Source: Melastoma dodecandrum
Lineage: Eukaryota > Streptophyta > Magnoliopsida > Myrtales > Melastomataceae
Direction of reading: 5' to 3'
Assembly: GCA_029817715.1 (NCBI GenBank)
Contig: JARUPY010000271.1
Span: forward strand, 1,860,001 to 1,924,000
DNA length: 64,000 nt
The notes under the pieces are model-generated. The model did no database searches. It saw nothing but the letters and a program-made list of their open reading frames with translations, and had not been told where the DNA came from. Below, piece after piece: positions 46,858 to 58,900 of the stretch (position 1 is the first letter of the stretch; each line of letters starts with the position of its first letter). The position numbers were made by a program, and so were the translations under genes.

Positions 46858-48744
46858 GGTTGGGTTGGGGGGAGCGGGCGCGTGAATTAAGAAAATCCCA
46901 TGGAACGAAAAATGAAACTAAAAGGAAAGGAAAGAGCAAGAGGGGAAAATTGGAATGATGATGTGGGGGACTTTAAAGGGAAAGACAGAGTGGCCGGCCG
47001 TGTAATGGGTCATTGCCACGTTGCGTTTTTTTTTTTAAATATTACTTAGGATGACTCGTTCTGACCTTTTGTGAAGTGCCTGAACCGGATCTTTCTGCTG
47101 TTTCCGTTGTAATAAAAGTGAGTAAAACAAACACCATTTCTTTTTTATACTCTCTGTATAATGATGGTCTCAGTTGGAAAGGGGCGATCGCATCGTGTGC
47201 TTGAACAAGTAAAGAATGTTATTTAGGAGAAGGGGGTGGGGGGAGGATGTGGAATGTTTCTCGTATTTGGTCAATAGTGTATGTGCTATTGAAACCGTCA
47301 ACTGGCATGTTTTTGAGAAATAAAAATAAACTATGACCGTGTAGGTGGAATCACATTAATTATGTTTAAGGAGGTGTTTCGACGGACTATCGTATTCGAA
47401 TGAAACGTTGTTGGAGGATATTCATGTGACACCATTTCATAACAAAATGAGTCGGGATGACATTATATTATTACGAATATGGTCATTTTATAATTAAAGA
47501 TAAGTCTCCCTCAAAATTCTTGAAATTTCAAACGGGGGTTCTTGATCCAACGAGTCGAGCAAAGGCATCGACTATCAAACAGACACGAGTTTGACGCCTC
47601 AGTTGGTCGTTTTGGCGTGAGGCCAACCCAAGGCAGCCTAAGATCAAAAGAACAAAGTAGCGAGAGGTGTTGGTCTCGGCTAATATGCCATATGGAAGCA
47701 GTTTCTTCTGCTTTTGTCCATGTGATGGGTCCATATTCTCTTGTTTGTCACATAAAACACGAAAGAATTTTCTCTTTTTACTTACGATCATAAACCAATT
47801 AAGTCTCGATCAAAATGATCACACCACGCCCCTCTTCGCATCCTTAAAAATGAGCTGTCTTCTCGGGAGAAATCTTGACCATCTTTACTGCGACAAACTG
47901 TGCGAGAACAACGTTGTGGCGTTGCGGCAAACAGATATCGACAGCTGGGTGGGGGGAGGTGGAAGAATGCATTGTGATTATGGATTACACGATGCGACAG
48001 GGTGAGTTAACAGACAGTTCCCTGAGATCGGGTCTCGTTGAACACAGCTGTCGCTTCTTTGTTGCGCTGCTTGCCACAAAGCTTTTCCCAATCGATCAAT
48101 TTCATTGGCCATCACGCGAGAGGGATGTTTCTTCAAATCCCCCCCCCCCCCCACGTTTTCCAAAGGAAACGGTCGTTAGTTTATAAATTATAAAAATTGT
48201 GTTTTTATTTTTATTTTTAACAATATTTTTGTCTCTTTTAGTTATTTTTTTTTTAAATTATTCGAATCTTAATATAAAGTTGAAGTATTTTCAGTTATAA
48301 TCTAATTGCGATTGTATTCCAACTATTTTTATTTTCCCGCAACAAACCCCACATGAAAGTTTTTTTTTCACAATTTCTAACTGGAAATTACAACAGATTT
48401 ACTGTGTCCATATTCCGAGCAACTATGTTGGGTTTGGGAATAAGAATTAAGCCCATTAAAGTTGGGTAGTACGGGGCTGAATTAGTTGGGCCTAAAGGCC
48501 CAATCCCAACATATATATAGCCCTCAAGCTATTCGACCACGATCCCGGGAGGTGGTGCTGCGTGTAACTAAACCTGGCGATGGGGTGGCGCCTCCTTCGA
48601 GCGACGCGTCACAACTAACTTCTCCCTTTCTCCACTCTCTCGGAGCGCGTGCTCTCCCACAACGGCTTGCTGGATAAAGATCGTGGTCCAGCACCGGCTG
48701 GAATTTGGAAGTGTTTCGGTTCCTCTTTCCTGGGAGGAGCCAAA
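46858..48744. other. Divergent promoter region of VAPYRIN and the DUF639 gene
   Basis: Contains the VAPYRIN upstream region on the left and a core promoter for the DUF639 gene on the right (site II palindrome and TATA box, separate entry). ORFs at 47528-48186 have no recognisable family. A run of 14 C begins near 48139. Confidence 0.45.
48486..48520 (+). promoter_or_regulatory. Palindromic site II element and TATA box
   Basis: TTGGGCCTAAAGGCCCAA at 48486-48503 is a perfect 18-bp inverted repeat holding two TGGGCC sites, the target of TCP factors. A TATA box ATATATATAG follows at 48511-48520, about 225 bases before the DUF639 start codon. An AGCCCATTAAAGTTGGGTAG stretch precedes it. Position and composition fit a core promoter. 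Confidence 0.6.
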
Positions 48745-51700
48745 ATGATGAAGAGGAAATACTTGTCCTCCGCCGCCAACGACGTCGTCGCGAGATGCGC
48801 GATGTAAGTGAACTGACGCTGGAGTTGTTTGCCTGGTTTTTTGGATTCTGCATTGTGATGCGGATACCCCGTGTGCGACGAACTTCGCTGTTTCTTCTGA
48901 TGGATTCTTGATTTTTCTGCTTTCTGGAGTAAAAGAAGCGGCCGAAGATGATATCCGAAGTGTTCCGACCTTTTTTGTTGTTGTGTTGTGATGATGCGAT
49001 AGTAACGTTAGAATGCGGGATTACTTGGTGTTGATTTTGGAGGATTTATTGAGGGCTCGGAGTTTGTGGCAGGAAACTTGGAGCTTCTGCGGATGGATTG
49101 ATAGAGGAGTTCGAGGATGAGTGGAGCCCCGATACTTTGGGTTATTCCAGAAGGTTCGTGGAGTTTTGCTGCTCCAAGGTTGTTAGACAGATGTGCTCGG
49201 AAATTGGTGAATGTCTAGGAGAGGAACCTTTCAGCCGGTTTACGTTCGACATGATGTTGGCCTGGGAGAATCCGGAACAGGCTCATAAAGATCGTTCTAC
49301 AGAGGTCTCGTTGGTGCTGCCGTTCCTTTTACTGTACGGTTTGAATTGTTTCAGAGTGATAGCTCCAAATTAGTCAGAACTGCTTTTATCTTCAGTTTTC
49401 TTTTCATTTTTTTTTCCATTTCTTAGGCAGGTCAGGTGCTTCTTTTTTAGAATCAATTTTTTTATTCCCGTAGGAGTCCATAGGCAAAGAGAAGGAGGAC
49501 AGGAAAATGGTGGCGAACCTACCTAAAGAACTAGATGACGTTTCCCTTTTCTACTCGGACATCATGCCGCTGCTGGTAAGATGTTCTGCCAACATCACTA
49601 TTCGATGTTCTTATGTCATTTTTTGCCTTCTTTGAGTAGGTCTCTGTATTATTGTTTCGCAGGTCGATCATGGGCCGGATGTTGGGGAGGATGCATTTTT
49701 GTGGATGGCATCTCTGTTTCCACTAGTTGCTGATGTCATAAATGCTAAATTTAGCTTTGAATCTCTTACTGCAACTATAGGAAATCATCTCCATTATCCT
49801 GCATATGATAAGTACCTGAAAGAAATCGACAGGTAAACCTATCTGTCAAAATTCTTGGTCAGCATCTGGTAGCAAATGAGTTTCAATATTTTGGGATAAA
49901 AATTGTGTAGCAGCGTCTTGTGTATGTTTGACTGCATGTTTTCACCTTGACTGACTAGGGAAAGCATTTAGGTTAAATAGGCTTAGGAAAATAATCAATG
50001 ATCACAACTCATCTTGGGACGTTTTCATGGAATCAAATAGTGATGTTTAGTAAAGTGTCAGAGTGCAAAGTAATTATGTAATTTATGTCCTAAATGAGCT
50101 ACTGATTGAGTAAAGTGCATATGAAATACTTCCAGTCTTTGCGAAATCACATGGACTGTAGCAAGAATCCTGAAACCATCTTTGCGACCGGTCCATGTAA
50201 TACAATAGATCTAGTGCTAGCAAAAATTTCAAGGAGATGAAAAAAAAAGCAAAGTCTAATATGCAAAACGAAGATTCAAATAACATGAAAATGATTTTAT
50301 CGTGACTTATTTCATATTGTTTTAAATCTTGCAGCACTGATACTGGTTAATTTATTTTCCGTTTTTTCATCTGAATGAAGCAAAGAATCTACTCGGACAT
50401 TTGCAGATGCATACAGCATTTGCGGAAGCAGGAGGCGCCAAAAGGCGTTGAGCTTGCTGACGATGAAATCATACTGCATATTGATGGAACTACAAACACA
50501 ACCAGAGTGGTTCGACACATGAGAGGAACAAGTCGACCAGGTTTATTCTGAGAACCCTTGTCCTTTCTGTTCATATGGATTTTCTTTTTGACTTTTGGCA
50601 GTCTTCTTATCTTTTAACTTCCACGGTTGGTCGCATCTTTTTTGGAACGTTGGCCTTTTAGGTAGACTCACGTTGACAAACTATGCCCTCTACTTTGAGG
50701 CTTCTGGAGTTATAAGCTATGAAGATGCTATTAAGATTGATCTTTCAAGGGACACTGATCATAATATCAAACCCGGAGCTACGGGTCCTTTTGGTGCTCC
50801 ACTTTTTGACAAAGCCATTGAATACGACTCCCCCGATGTGTAAGTTTTATTTCTTGAACACTTCCAGTTAGAAAGAACGTGTTGGGATTGCCTTGAATTA
50901 TTTTTGCTGTGCCTTTTATTGTTTCTTTTCTTAAAGAAGGTGAGATGCAAATTAAGATCTATACAGCCGAGTCTCTGTAGTCCAGTGGAAATTAAGTTTT
51001 GCTTTTTGCTTTTTTATACCTCGGTAAAATTTCCTGAGCATGTGAGATGTAAATTTGCTTTTTTCTGCATATAGAACTGAGGAGATCGTGTTGGAGTTCC
51101 CGGAGTTAACAAGTTCCACGAGGCGTGAATTGTGGCTTGCCTTGTCAAAGGAAGTAATGTTAATGCACAAGTTTATTCAAAGAAACAAGTTGGAAAGCCC
51201 GTTTACAGTGTGGGGACAATATTGGGGACTGTGCGACTCCATTCCGTGAGAGAGAGGCTACGGATGGGACCTCCTCTGCCCACAAAATTTCTCATGTTTT
51301 CTTTGTTCGATGAATTATCCAAGGGGGACATCGTGCTTGAACAGCTGGCTGAGAGCCTGAAGGACTGCAGCAGACGGCCGTGTCATGCAAGCCAATAATG
51401 AATGCAGTGAAGCTGTCAAGAATAGTTTTCCCAGATACAGAAGTGAAGGAAGACAGGAAGGGATGCCCTTGTCCTCCTGCTCCAACTATCTCGAACGACA
51501 ACTACTTTTCACTGAACACTGCTGTCAATCAGGTCAGAGAGGAAACGAAAGTGAGAGAGATTGCAAAAGCCACAACCAAGAGGTTGAAAGAGGAAAGTGT
51601 GTTGGATAACATCCTCATCTTACTGGTGAGTTTCTGATTGCCCTACAATTTAAATCCTCCCTACATGTCATTGGAGAATAATATGAAGTGCCGGAGTGCA

Positions 51701-52586
51701 CCAGTTACCCTGGGAGATAACTGGATGATATGCTTTTTATTACGAGCATGTGGCCTAGATACATGGAACCTGCCATTTTCTCTGTTTGATGAAGTTAAAT
51801 CTGGATCCTTTCGCCAGGAATTGCTAAATCCAATCAAAGAAGTGTTCCCTAAGATTCAAGAAATATTCTCTTGGCAAAGGCCCATGACAACCCTTCCCGT
51901 GGCTGCATTGACCATTCTCGTCATTTACAAGTAAGGCCCTGTTTCTGCTTCCTGGCAACTCTTTCTGCTATCCTTGGGTTCTTAGTCCAATGTCTTGCAT
52001 TGCCCTTTGTAGGGAGTGGGTTAACAAGGCCGTGTCAGCTCTCTTGCTTTGGCTGGTTGTAATGATGCACCAAACAAGGAAGAGAAGAGTAAGTAGACGT
52101 CGAGACGATGAGGTCATGGTGTGCACTGCTTCAGATAAAAGCATGGTGGAGAGCATAGTGTCAGCTCAGCACAGCTTGCAGACTGTTCAGGAGTTGATCC
52201 GGGAAATAAACATAGCCATCCTGAAACTGCGGTCTATATACGTCTCGACAGCCCGGAAGGTGTGAAACTGCGTTCCGAGTTTCATTTTCTCTGTCTCCAT
52301 CTATTTGCCAGCAAATCTTCTGTTATGTGTTCGCCCGTTGCAGCACTCAGACATGGTGATGGTGATGCTGTCTCTATCAGCGGCCATGGTTGCGGTGATT
52401 CCGCTGAAGTACATCTTCATGGCTGTGGCTTTGCGCTGTTTCATAGCAACATCAGAGATAGGGAAGCACCTGGAGAACGAACGCGGGAAGAGACGGATGA
52501 AGGAGTGGTGGGATTCGATACCGGCTTCTCAGGTCCGTGTCATTGACAGAGCCGAGGACTGTCCCCTTCGGGATGCAGCGCCCTGA
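48745..52586 (+). CDS. DUF639 family membrane protein, two apparent frame breaks
   Basis: A plant protein of unknown function, conserved in Arabidopsis (for example At5g23390). Exons: 48745-48803, 49073-49304, 49474-49575, 49663-49832, 50407-50540, 50662-50839, 51075-51625 (with breaks), 51818-51930, 52013-52259 and 52344-52586. Signature stretches are AFLWMASLFPLVADVINAKF, PAYDKYLKEIDRCIQHLRKQ, DDEIILHIDGTTNTTRVVRH, RLTLTNYALYFEASGVISYE and TGPFGAPLFDKAI. Hydrophobic segments near the C-terminus (VAALTILVIY, MVMLSLSAAMVAVIPLKYIF) suggest membrane anchoring. In exon 7 homology moves from one frame to the next near 51205-51215 (RNKLESPFTVW to TILGTVRLHS) and again near 51375-51385 (AESLKDCS to MNAVKLSRIVF). 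No intron fits at either point, and each equals loss of one base. It may be a decaying gene or an assembly error. Confidence 0.8.
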
Positions 52587-52958
52587 TTCAATACCTGATT
52601 TTCGGTCTTTTCTTGGGTCCTGTACATATTTTGCTCAAACGAATAATAAACACATAATACGCTTTCTTCTGAAATGCTTTTTCCGATCAAAACGAGATTT
52701 TTGTATTTGCAAATAAAGAAAAAAGTGACCACCAAAAATTAATAAAAATTTTAAAATTTAATTGTTCTTTTTAATTTCCTAAATTATATTAGTCGACGTC
52801 GCATGGAGTGATTTTATTTTATTTGCCGGCGTCGTGTATAAATAAAACCGAGCTCGCCAAGAAAGGCAGAAAGCGACCAATTTTATTTATTCCTACTTCC
52901 TCGGGAGGAGCTACACCCCTGCCCCAAAACCCCTAAGTCAAGTCACTCACCCCCGACC
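52587..52958. other. 3' flank of DUF639 gene and promoter of RRP6-like gene
   Basis: Short intergenic space. A GTATAAATAAAAC TATA-like box lies at about 52835-52847, about 120 bases before the RRP6-like start codon. Confidence 0.5.
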
Positions 52959-55900
52959 ATGAGCTACGACCACGAACCGCCTAACCACCCAAACGGCCCC
53001 CACCATCACCACCAACAACAGCAACAACTGGCACTCCTTCGAACCCTAACCGACACCCTCTCGGCCGCGTCCCGCTGCATCCCTCCGACCGCGACTTCCA
53101 CTTCTACAACAACTTCCCCGAGTTCCGCTCCCCCGTCGACTGCGTCCCCCGCGACTCCCTCTCCCTCCTCTCGTCTGTCCGCGGCGTCCCCATATCCGCC
53201 TTCGACGACGAAGGATGGTACCACTGGCTGGTGGACTTTAACGACCATGCCCTCGGGGGGTTCGATGTCGCGGCCGAGGAGTTTGAGAGGTCGAGGAAGG
53301 AGGAGGAGGAGGCTGTGGTTGGTGGGATTTTGGAGGAAGGAGGGTTTGAGGTTGTTAAGGGTAGGAAGAAGAGGGACGATTGGGGTGGTGCCGAAGTGAA
53401 GGTCGCGGATTTGAGGGAGAAGAGAGGTAAGGTGTCGTTCCATATCCCAACGATTAGGCGCTCGCATGATGAGTTCAATATCCTTGTGAATAACAGTAAC
53501 CAGCCTTTCCAGCACGTTTGTTTGCAGAGGAGTGACGATGGTTCTCGCTTCGTTCACCCTCTGGTAATGGCTTTGTTTTGGTATTCTCTTTCTTTTTTTG
53601 TTGCGGTTGGGGGGGGGGGTGGGGGAATTAATCGATAATGAATAATCATTTTGTCTTCTTCTGGCCATGTCTTAATCATCAAATGGTATTTCGGATGCAA
53701 TGCTCTTGTAGTGTGTCATGGTTCTCAGTATTCCTTTCTCTTTTTTGTTTTTGGATCAATGTTCTACTTATTGTTCGCATAAATACCTGCATGGGGGAAG
53801 ATTGCTTTTTCTATTCATGAGAGTCCTTGAAATGTAAAAGCACGGTTGTTTCTGGGAACCTAAAATTCATACTTGTGATTCTACTGTCTACCTGATATGA
53901 AAAAAAAAAACACGTGCACTGCAAGGACTAATGGACAATATTTCCCAGTGATTGTCTAAGGAATGTTCTCAGTGGTCAATGGCGGCGAAAATTGATTCGA
54001 TTTCGATTTAATCTATGTTGTTTGGCCTTGTTATGTCAATCTCTTTGAGTTTAGGTGTTATATATGTGGACATTTTTTTATGCTTTTTGCAAACCGAGAA
54101 ATACTTGTCTTATATTGGGTTGTTGGTTTTTTAGTCTTTGTCGACATCATTCATATATTTTTCATATTTAACAATGCCTAATGTTGGAGGTTGATGTTAA
54201 ACGAATTCCCTGGGCAAGAGGCCAATATATGAAGTTTATTTATTCCATTAATTAATTAGCTTCTGATGAACAGGAGAATGTTTCCGTGCTGGATTTCATC
54301 GATAGATCTATTCCTTGTGCTGAACCTCAGAGACCACCCCAACCCGAGGATACTCCATTTAAGCTCGTGGAAGATGTGAGAGATTTGAAAGCAATGGCTG
54401 TGAAACTACGCGCTGCGACTGAATTCGCTGTGAGACTTCTGATCCAGAGTTGGTTCTTGCATAAACAGTATGCCTTTGTCATTAAGCTGCCTGCAAGTAT
54501 CCAGGATGCTTTTCTCTATATTTGTGATCTCCAGGACTATCCGTTTACATAATGGAATCTGGGTTTCAGTCTTCTTTTTTAGTGCAGGTTTCAAGCCTCT
54601 AAGGCCAAAAGGCTATTAATCTGGATTATCAAGTGCGGAATAGTTATCAGTTAGATTTTCTTTTACTTCAAGTTGGTCTTGCCGAACACCTTTATCAGTG
54701 ATTCACACTGAACAGAGTGGAAGCATATACCCACAGTTGTGAACCTTAAGCATTTTATTTTAAATCCAGTACTTCTTTCTTGTATGTGTGAAGACATGAC
54801 AGTAACTTCTTTTGTTGCTGTGATGCATTCTTTGTTTTCTGTTGCTTACAACAGTTGACATGTTCCGCTTGCTGTGACCTTTTCTTTGTCCGATTCTCCT
54901 ATTTTGTTAATTACTAGATTTGTTTTTGGAGGAATATTTCATATTTTTAATGGATTAATAGAAGCTACAAATTGGTTGAGTCTCGATACCAATGTCTACC
55001 TTAAAAGGGTGCAACACTTTATAACTCTTGACATTTTAATCTGAAACTATTTATTCTGAGTGAAGCACATTTCATATTTTGTTTTCCTCACTAGCAGTAT
55101 TTTCATCAGCCCTGTCATTTCCATTTGTGCAGGTTGATTTGGAGCATAACCAATATCGGTCTTTTCAAGGATTGACTTGCTTGATGCAAATCTCCACTAG
55201 AGATGAAGACTTCATATTTGATACTTTGAAGCTTAAATTACACGTTGGACCATATTTAAGGGAGGTGTTTAAGGACTGTAGTAAGAGAAAGGTTTGTGTT
55301 CACCTTTGTTTTTCTTAAATGTTGGGGTTTTCCCTGTGTGGGTTGATCGCCATAATTTGTTAGGTATTGCATGGAGCAGATCATGATATCCTATGGCTTC
55401 AAAGGGATTTTGGCATATACGTCTGCAACATGTTTGATACCGGGCAGGTATAATTCTGCTACTTTTTTTCGAGTTTGAGGGACTGGTTCCAACATGCTTA
55501 TCATGCAATTGGCCTTGGACCACGGGATTCTGATTTAATGAAGTAAGTCTCTATGTGAAATGAGACTTTTTTGGATATTGTTTTGAACAGCACTCAATAG
55601 TCAAGTCTACTAATGGACGGGGGAACTGTTTTTCAAGTTCACCAAGCACTTTGTTTTTGTTAACTTGCAATATAAATTATTAGAAGCATGATGCTCAATG
55701 AGGACTGGATTTTAGAATCTTTCCAGGTTTTTTTTTAATTAAGAAGAGCATGTTTATGCAAGAAAGAACTTTTGTTGAAGTCAACATTTTGATGTCCTTT
55801 GGCACTCATTGAGCGTTGTGAGCCTAAAGATGATGGTCACACTAAATGTGGGCAGTTTGAAGTTTGATTAAAGTATCATTTAGAGAAACAGTTAAAAAGG

Positions 55901-58900
55901 GTATGACTAGAGCATTAATGAGGACATGTATATTAATAGAACATGATGAGAATTGATGGTGTGTGTAGCTGACCCGATCACGTGGATTTAAGGTTGAGTG
56001 ATGTTATGTGGAATCCAACTCTTCATCTGATGAACTCCATTGATGAAAATGTTTAAGAATTTTCATAGTGAATTATCGAACCCGATTACAGTTTCCAAGA
56101 CATGGATAGCCTCGTAGCTAGGTAAGGTTGCACACATATACCAGTCCTTCCTCTACCCTTGCTAATCAATGACCTTTTGGCAAAGCAGATATGCTGATAT
56201 TGACATTTAAATAATTGGTGCCATGTTTTTTTATCTTCATTGCTTTCTTGTTCCTCGGAAAAATTTTTCAGTATGATTGTTGAAACATTTTTGGATTTCC
56301 CTGTCCTCTCCAACGCGGCTATCTGCTTGTTGACCAATGTTGTTGTCATTTTACAGGCTGCAAGGGTGTTAAAGTTGGAGAGGTTCAGTTTAGAGTATCT
56401 CCTAAATCATTTTTGTGAAGTCAAAGCTAACAAAGAGTAGGTCTGCTACTATGCTTGCTTCTGGTTCTAATCTACTTCCTTTTCTGCTCATAGACCAAGT
56501 TGGATTGGTAACTTTTTCCAGATACCAAAATGCCGACTGGAGATTGCGCCCTCTCCCCGAAGAGATGGTGAGGTAATATGGTTTGCCTTTTTACGATTCT
56601 TACCTCTATTTCTTTCTTTTTTTTTTTTTTTGGTAGAAAGGGAATTGCAATTCTTACCTCTATTTCATTATACAGCATTTTTTTCTTAAAATGTGATATA
56701 GTACTAGCACCTTGGTAAGGCATCAAACCGATGCCACAACCACTAATGAAGAAGGATCATTTTGAGGTTCTGACAGTAACTTTTAACTGTCATATTTGAT
56801 GTTTAGCCGGCATTAACTTGCATCATGGGAACAACATGTGATTCCAGACTAGTCGTTTTAGGGAGCTCAGAAAGCTTACATGTTTTGTTCTTGCTTGTGG
56901 GCATCTTCATTTTCTCGATATGTTTTTATTTTTAGCTGTCCACGAGTTTTATTCCCCTGGCATTACTTTATTAAGTTTATAATTATGTTGTAAAACCCCT
57001 TTCCTTGGTCAGATATGCCAGAGAAGACACACACTACCTTCTGCATATCTATGATCTGATGAAAATCAGGTTGATGTCAATGTCTGAAGGATCAGAAGAT
57101 GCTTTACTTGAGGTGCCTTATTCTTCTTTATATTTTCCTTTTCATATTGTTGGTTCTCAAGAAGTCATATAATGCTTGATTTGCTCCATTATGTGTTTTT
57201 ATTTTGTGTTGTTCTTCGTGTTTTCTGTTGATGCAACATATAGGTATTATTTCTTTCTGTAAACCTCACAAAAGTGATTTCCAGTTATTATAATTTAAGG
57301 TACAACGTTTTTTTTTTTTTTACATAAGAAGTGCTTTTAACCTCCCACTGAACATCTATAGTCTGTAAAACAAACGCGATATTTCCAATCTAAATCCGTT
57401 GCTTCTGGTCCCATGCCTTTGGTAAGAACTGTGTTAGTAGATATCAAAGTTGAATTTATAAAAAAATTAACATTGATGATGTGAAGTAATGCAATTCAAT
57501 GCAGTTGTTATTAGAATGGAAAATATAGGCTAATGAAGTATACTTTGTAATGTTGGCCAGAGAAAAGATTCTATATGCCACATTGAATTGCAGATTGCCA
57601 CCTTCATATTGTCTCAACATTTTCCATATGTTTCATGGTTGTCTGCTGTATGTTTGTCTTCGCTGTCAGGTCTACAAGCGCAGTGCCGATATTTGCTCGC
57701 AACTATATGAGAAAGAGCTCTTGACGGATTCTTCATACCTTCATATATATGGGTTTGTCATTTACTTGCTTATTTTGAGATCACTTCAATCTTGTTTGTC
57801 CTGTCTTTGGAGCATTTTTTAACTTCACATCTTCTTGATTGACACTAACAACTTGGCTACTGATAGTGTAACCATTTGTTTTTGTTACTGATCAGGTTGG
57901 TACAGGCTCAATTTAATGCTCAGCAATTAGCCGTTGTTGCGGTATGTTCCTGTTTTATATGAGTTTGGTGCTTTTCTGTTAGAAGGTCTTTGATTACTTA
58001 TCACACTATCGTGGACTTGCTTGATCCGTCTTCAATATGTTCACCTTTCTTCATTTGCCATCTAGTTATTGTTAGCAACTTTAAAAGACAAAATGATGCA
58101 TGGTGTATGCATAATTCACTGACCCAATGATCTTGCAGGCGCTGCATGAATGGCGGGATGCCATTGCTCGATCTGAGGATGAAAGTACTGGATTTATATT
58201 ACCGAATAAAACTCTCCTTGCAATTGGTAAAACTAGGTTCCACAACTTCAGTTTTCAGGGCAGTTGTTTTTCTCCAATTTCTTTTCTAACGCATTGAATT
58301 TTTTTGTGAATCAAGCAACACAGCTGCCTGTCACCACAGGAAAGTTGCACAGGTTATGAAAACTAGGCAGCACTCATATATTGAGCGCAATCTGTCTTCG
58401 GTTGTCAATATCGTAAGACGTGCAATACAAAATTCTGCTCATATGAAGCAGAAGCAGAGAGTGTGAAGCAGAAGTGGTTGAAAAAGGTAGGACCTAATTA
58501 AGAGGCACTGTTGATCTTCAAAGATCTATCGAATATATTGACGTGTCCCTTTGCCTGCTATTTATCATCAGTTGCTTCTATTGGCTACATTGTCACATCT
58601 TTTCCCATAGTTGAAAACCGGACTATAATGATCCAAAGTGCAGCTTGCCTTTGAAAGGTTGGGATATATGACCATTCTCTATGCAAAACTTCTCAATTTT
58701 TCACAATGCCTAATAGGCCACTGAATGTTCTACACCAAATATGACCTTAGATATCAAGTATAATTCAACTGATCCCTCCTGTGAATAAGCATAACACATC
58801 TCTTGGGGTTTTCTTCTGTTTTTGTACAGGTTTCCCCCCAAGACTTTTATATGTTTGGTAAGTGAGCCTTTAGTTTGTGCTCCCAAGGATGTGATGGAAC

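Noticed and set aside
47542..48186. Overlapping plus-strand ORFs between VAPYRIN and DUF639
   Set aside because: No family resemblance. The frames end in a C homopolymer, and the region reads as promoter or intergenic DNA.
46858..48485. CTTC-type mycorrhiza-responsive promoter motif upstream of VAPYRIN
   Set aside because: Only partial matches were seen (for example GAACAAGTAAAG near 47202), too weak to report as a site.
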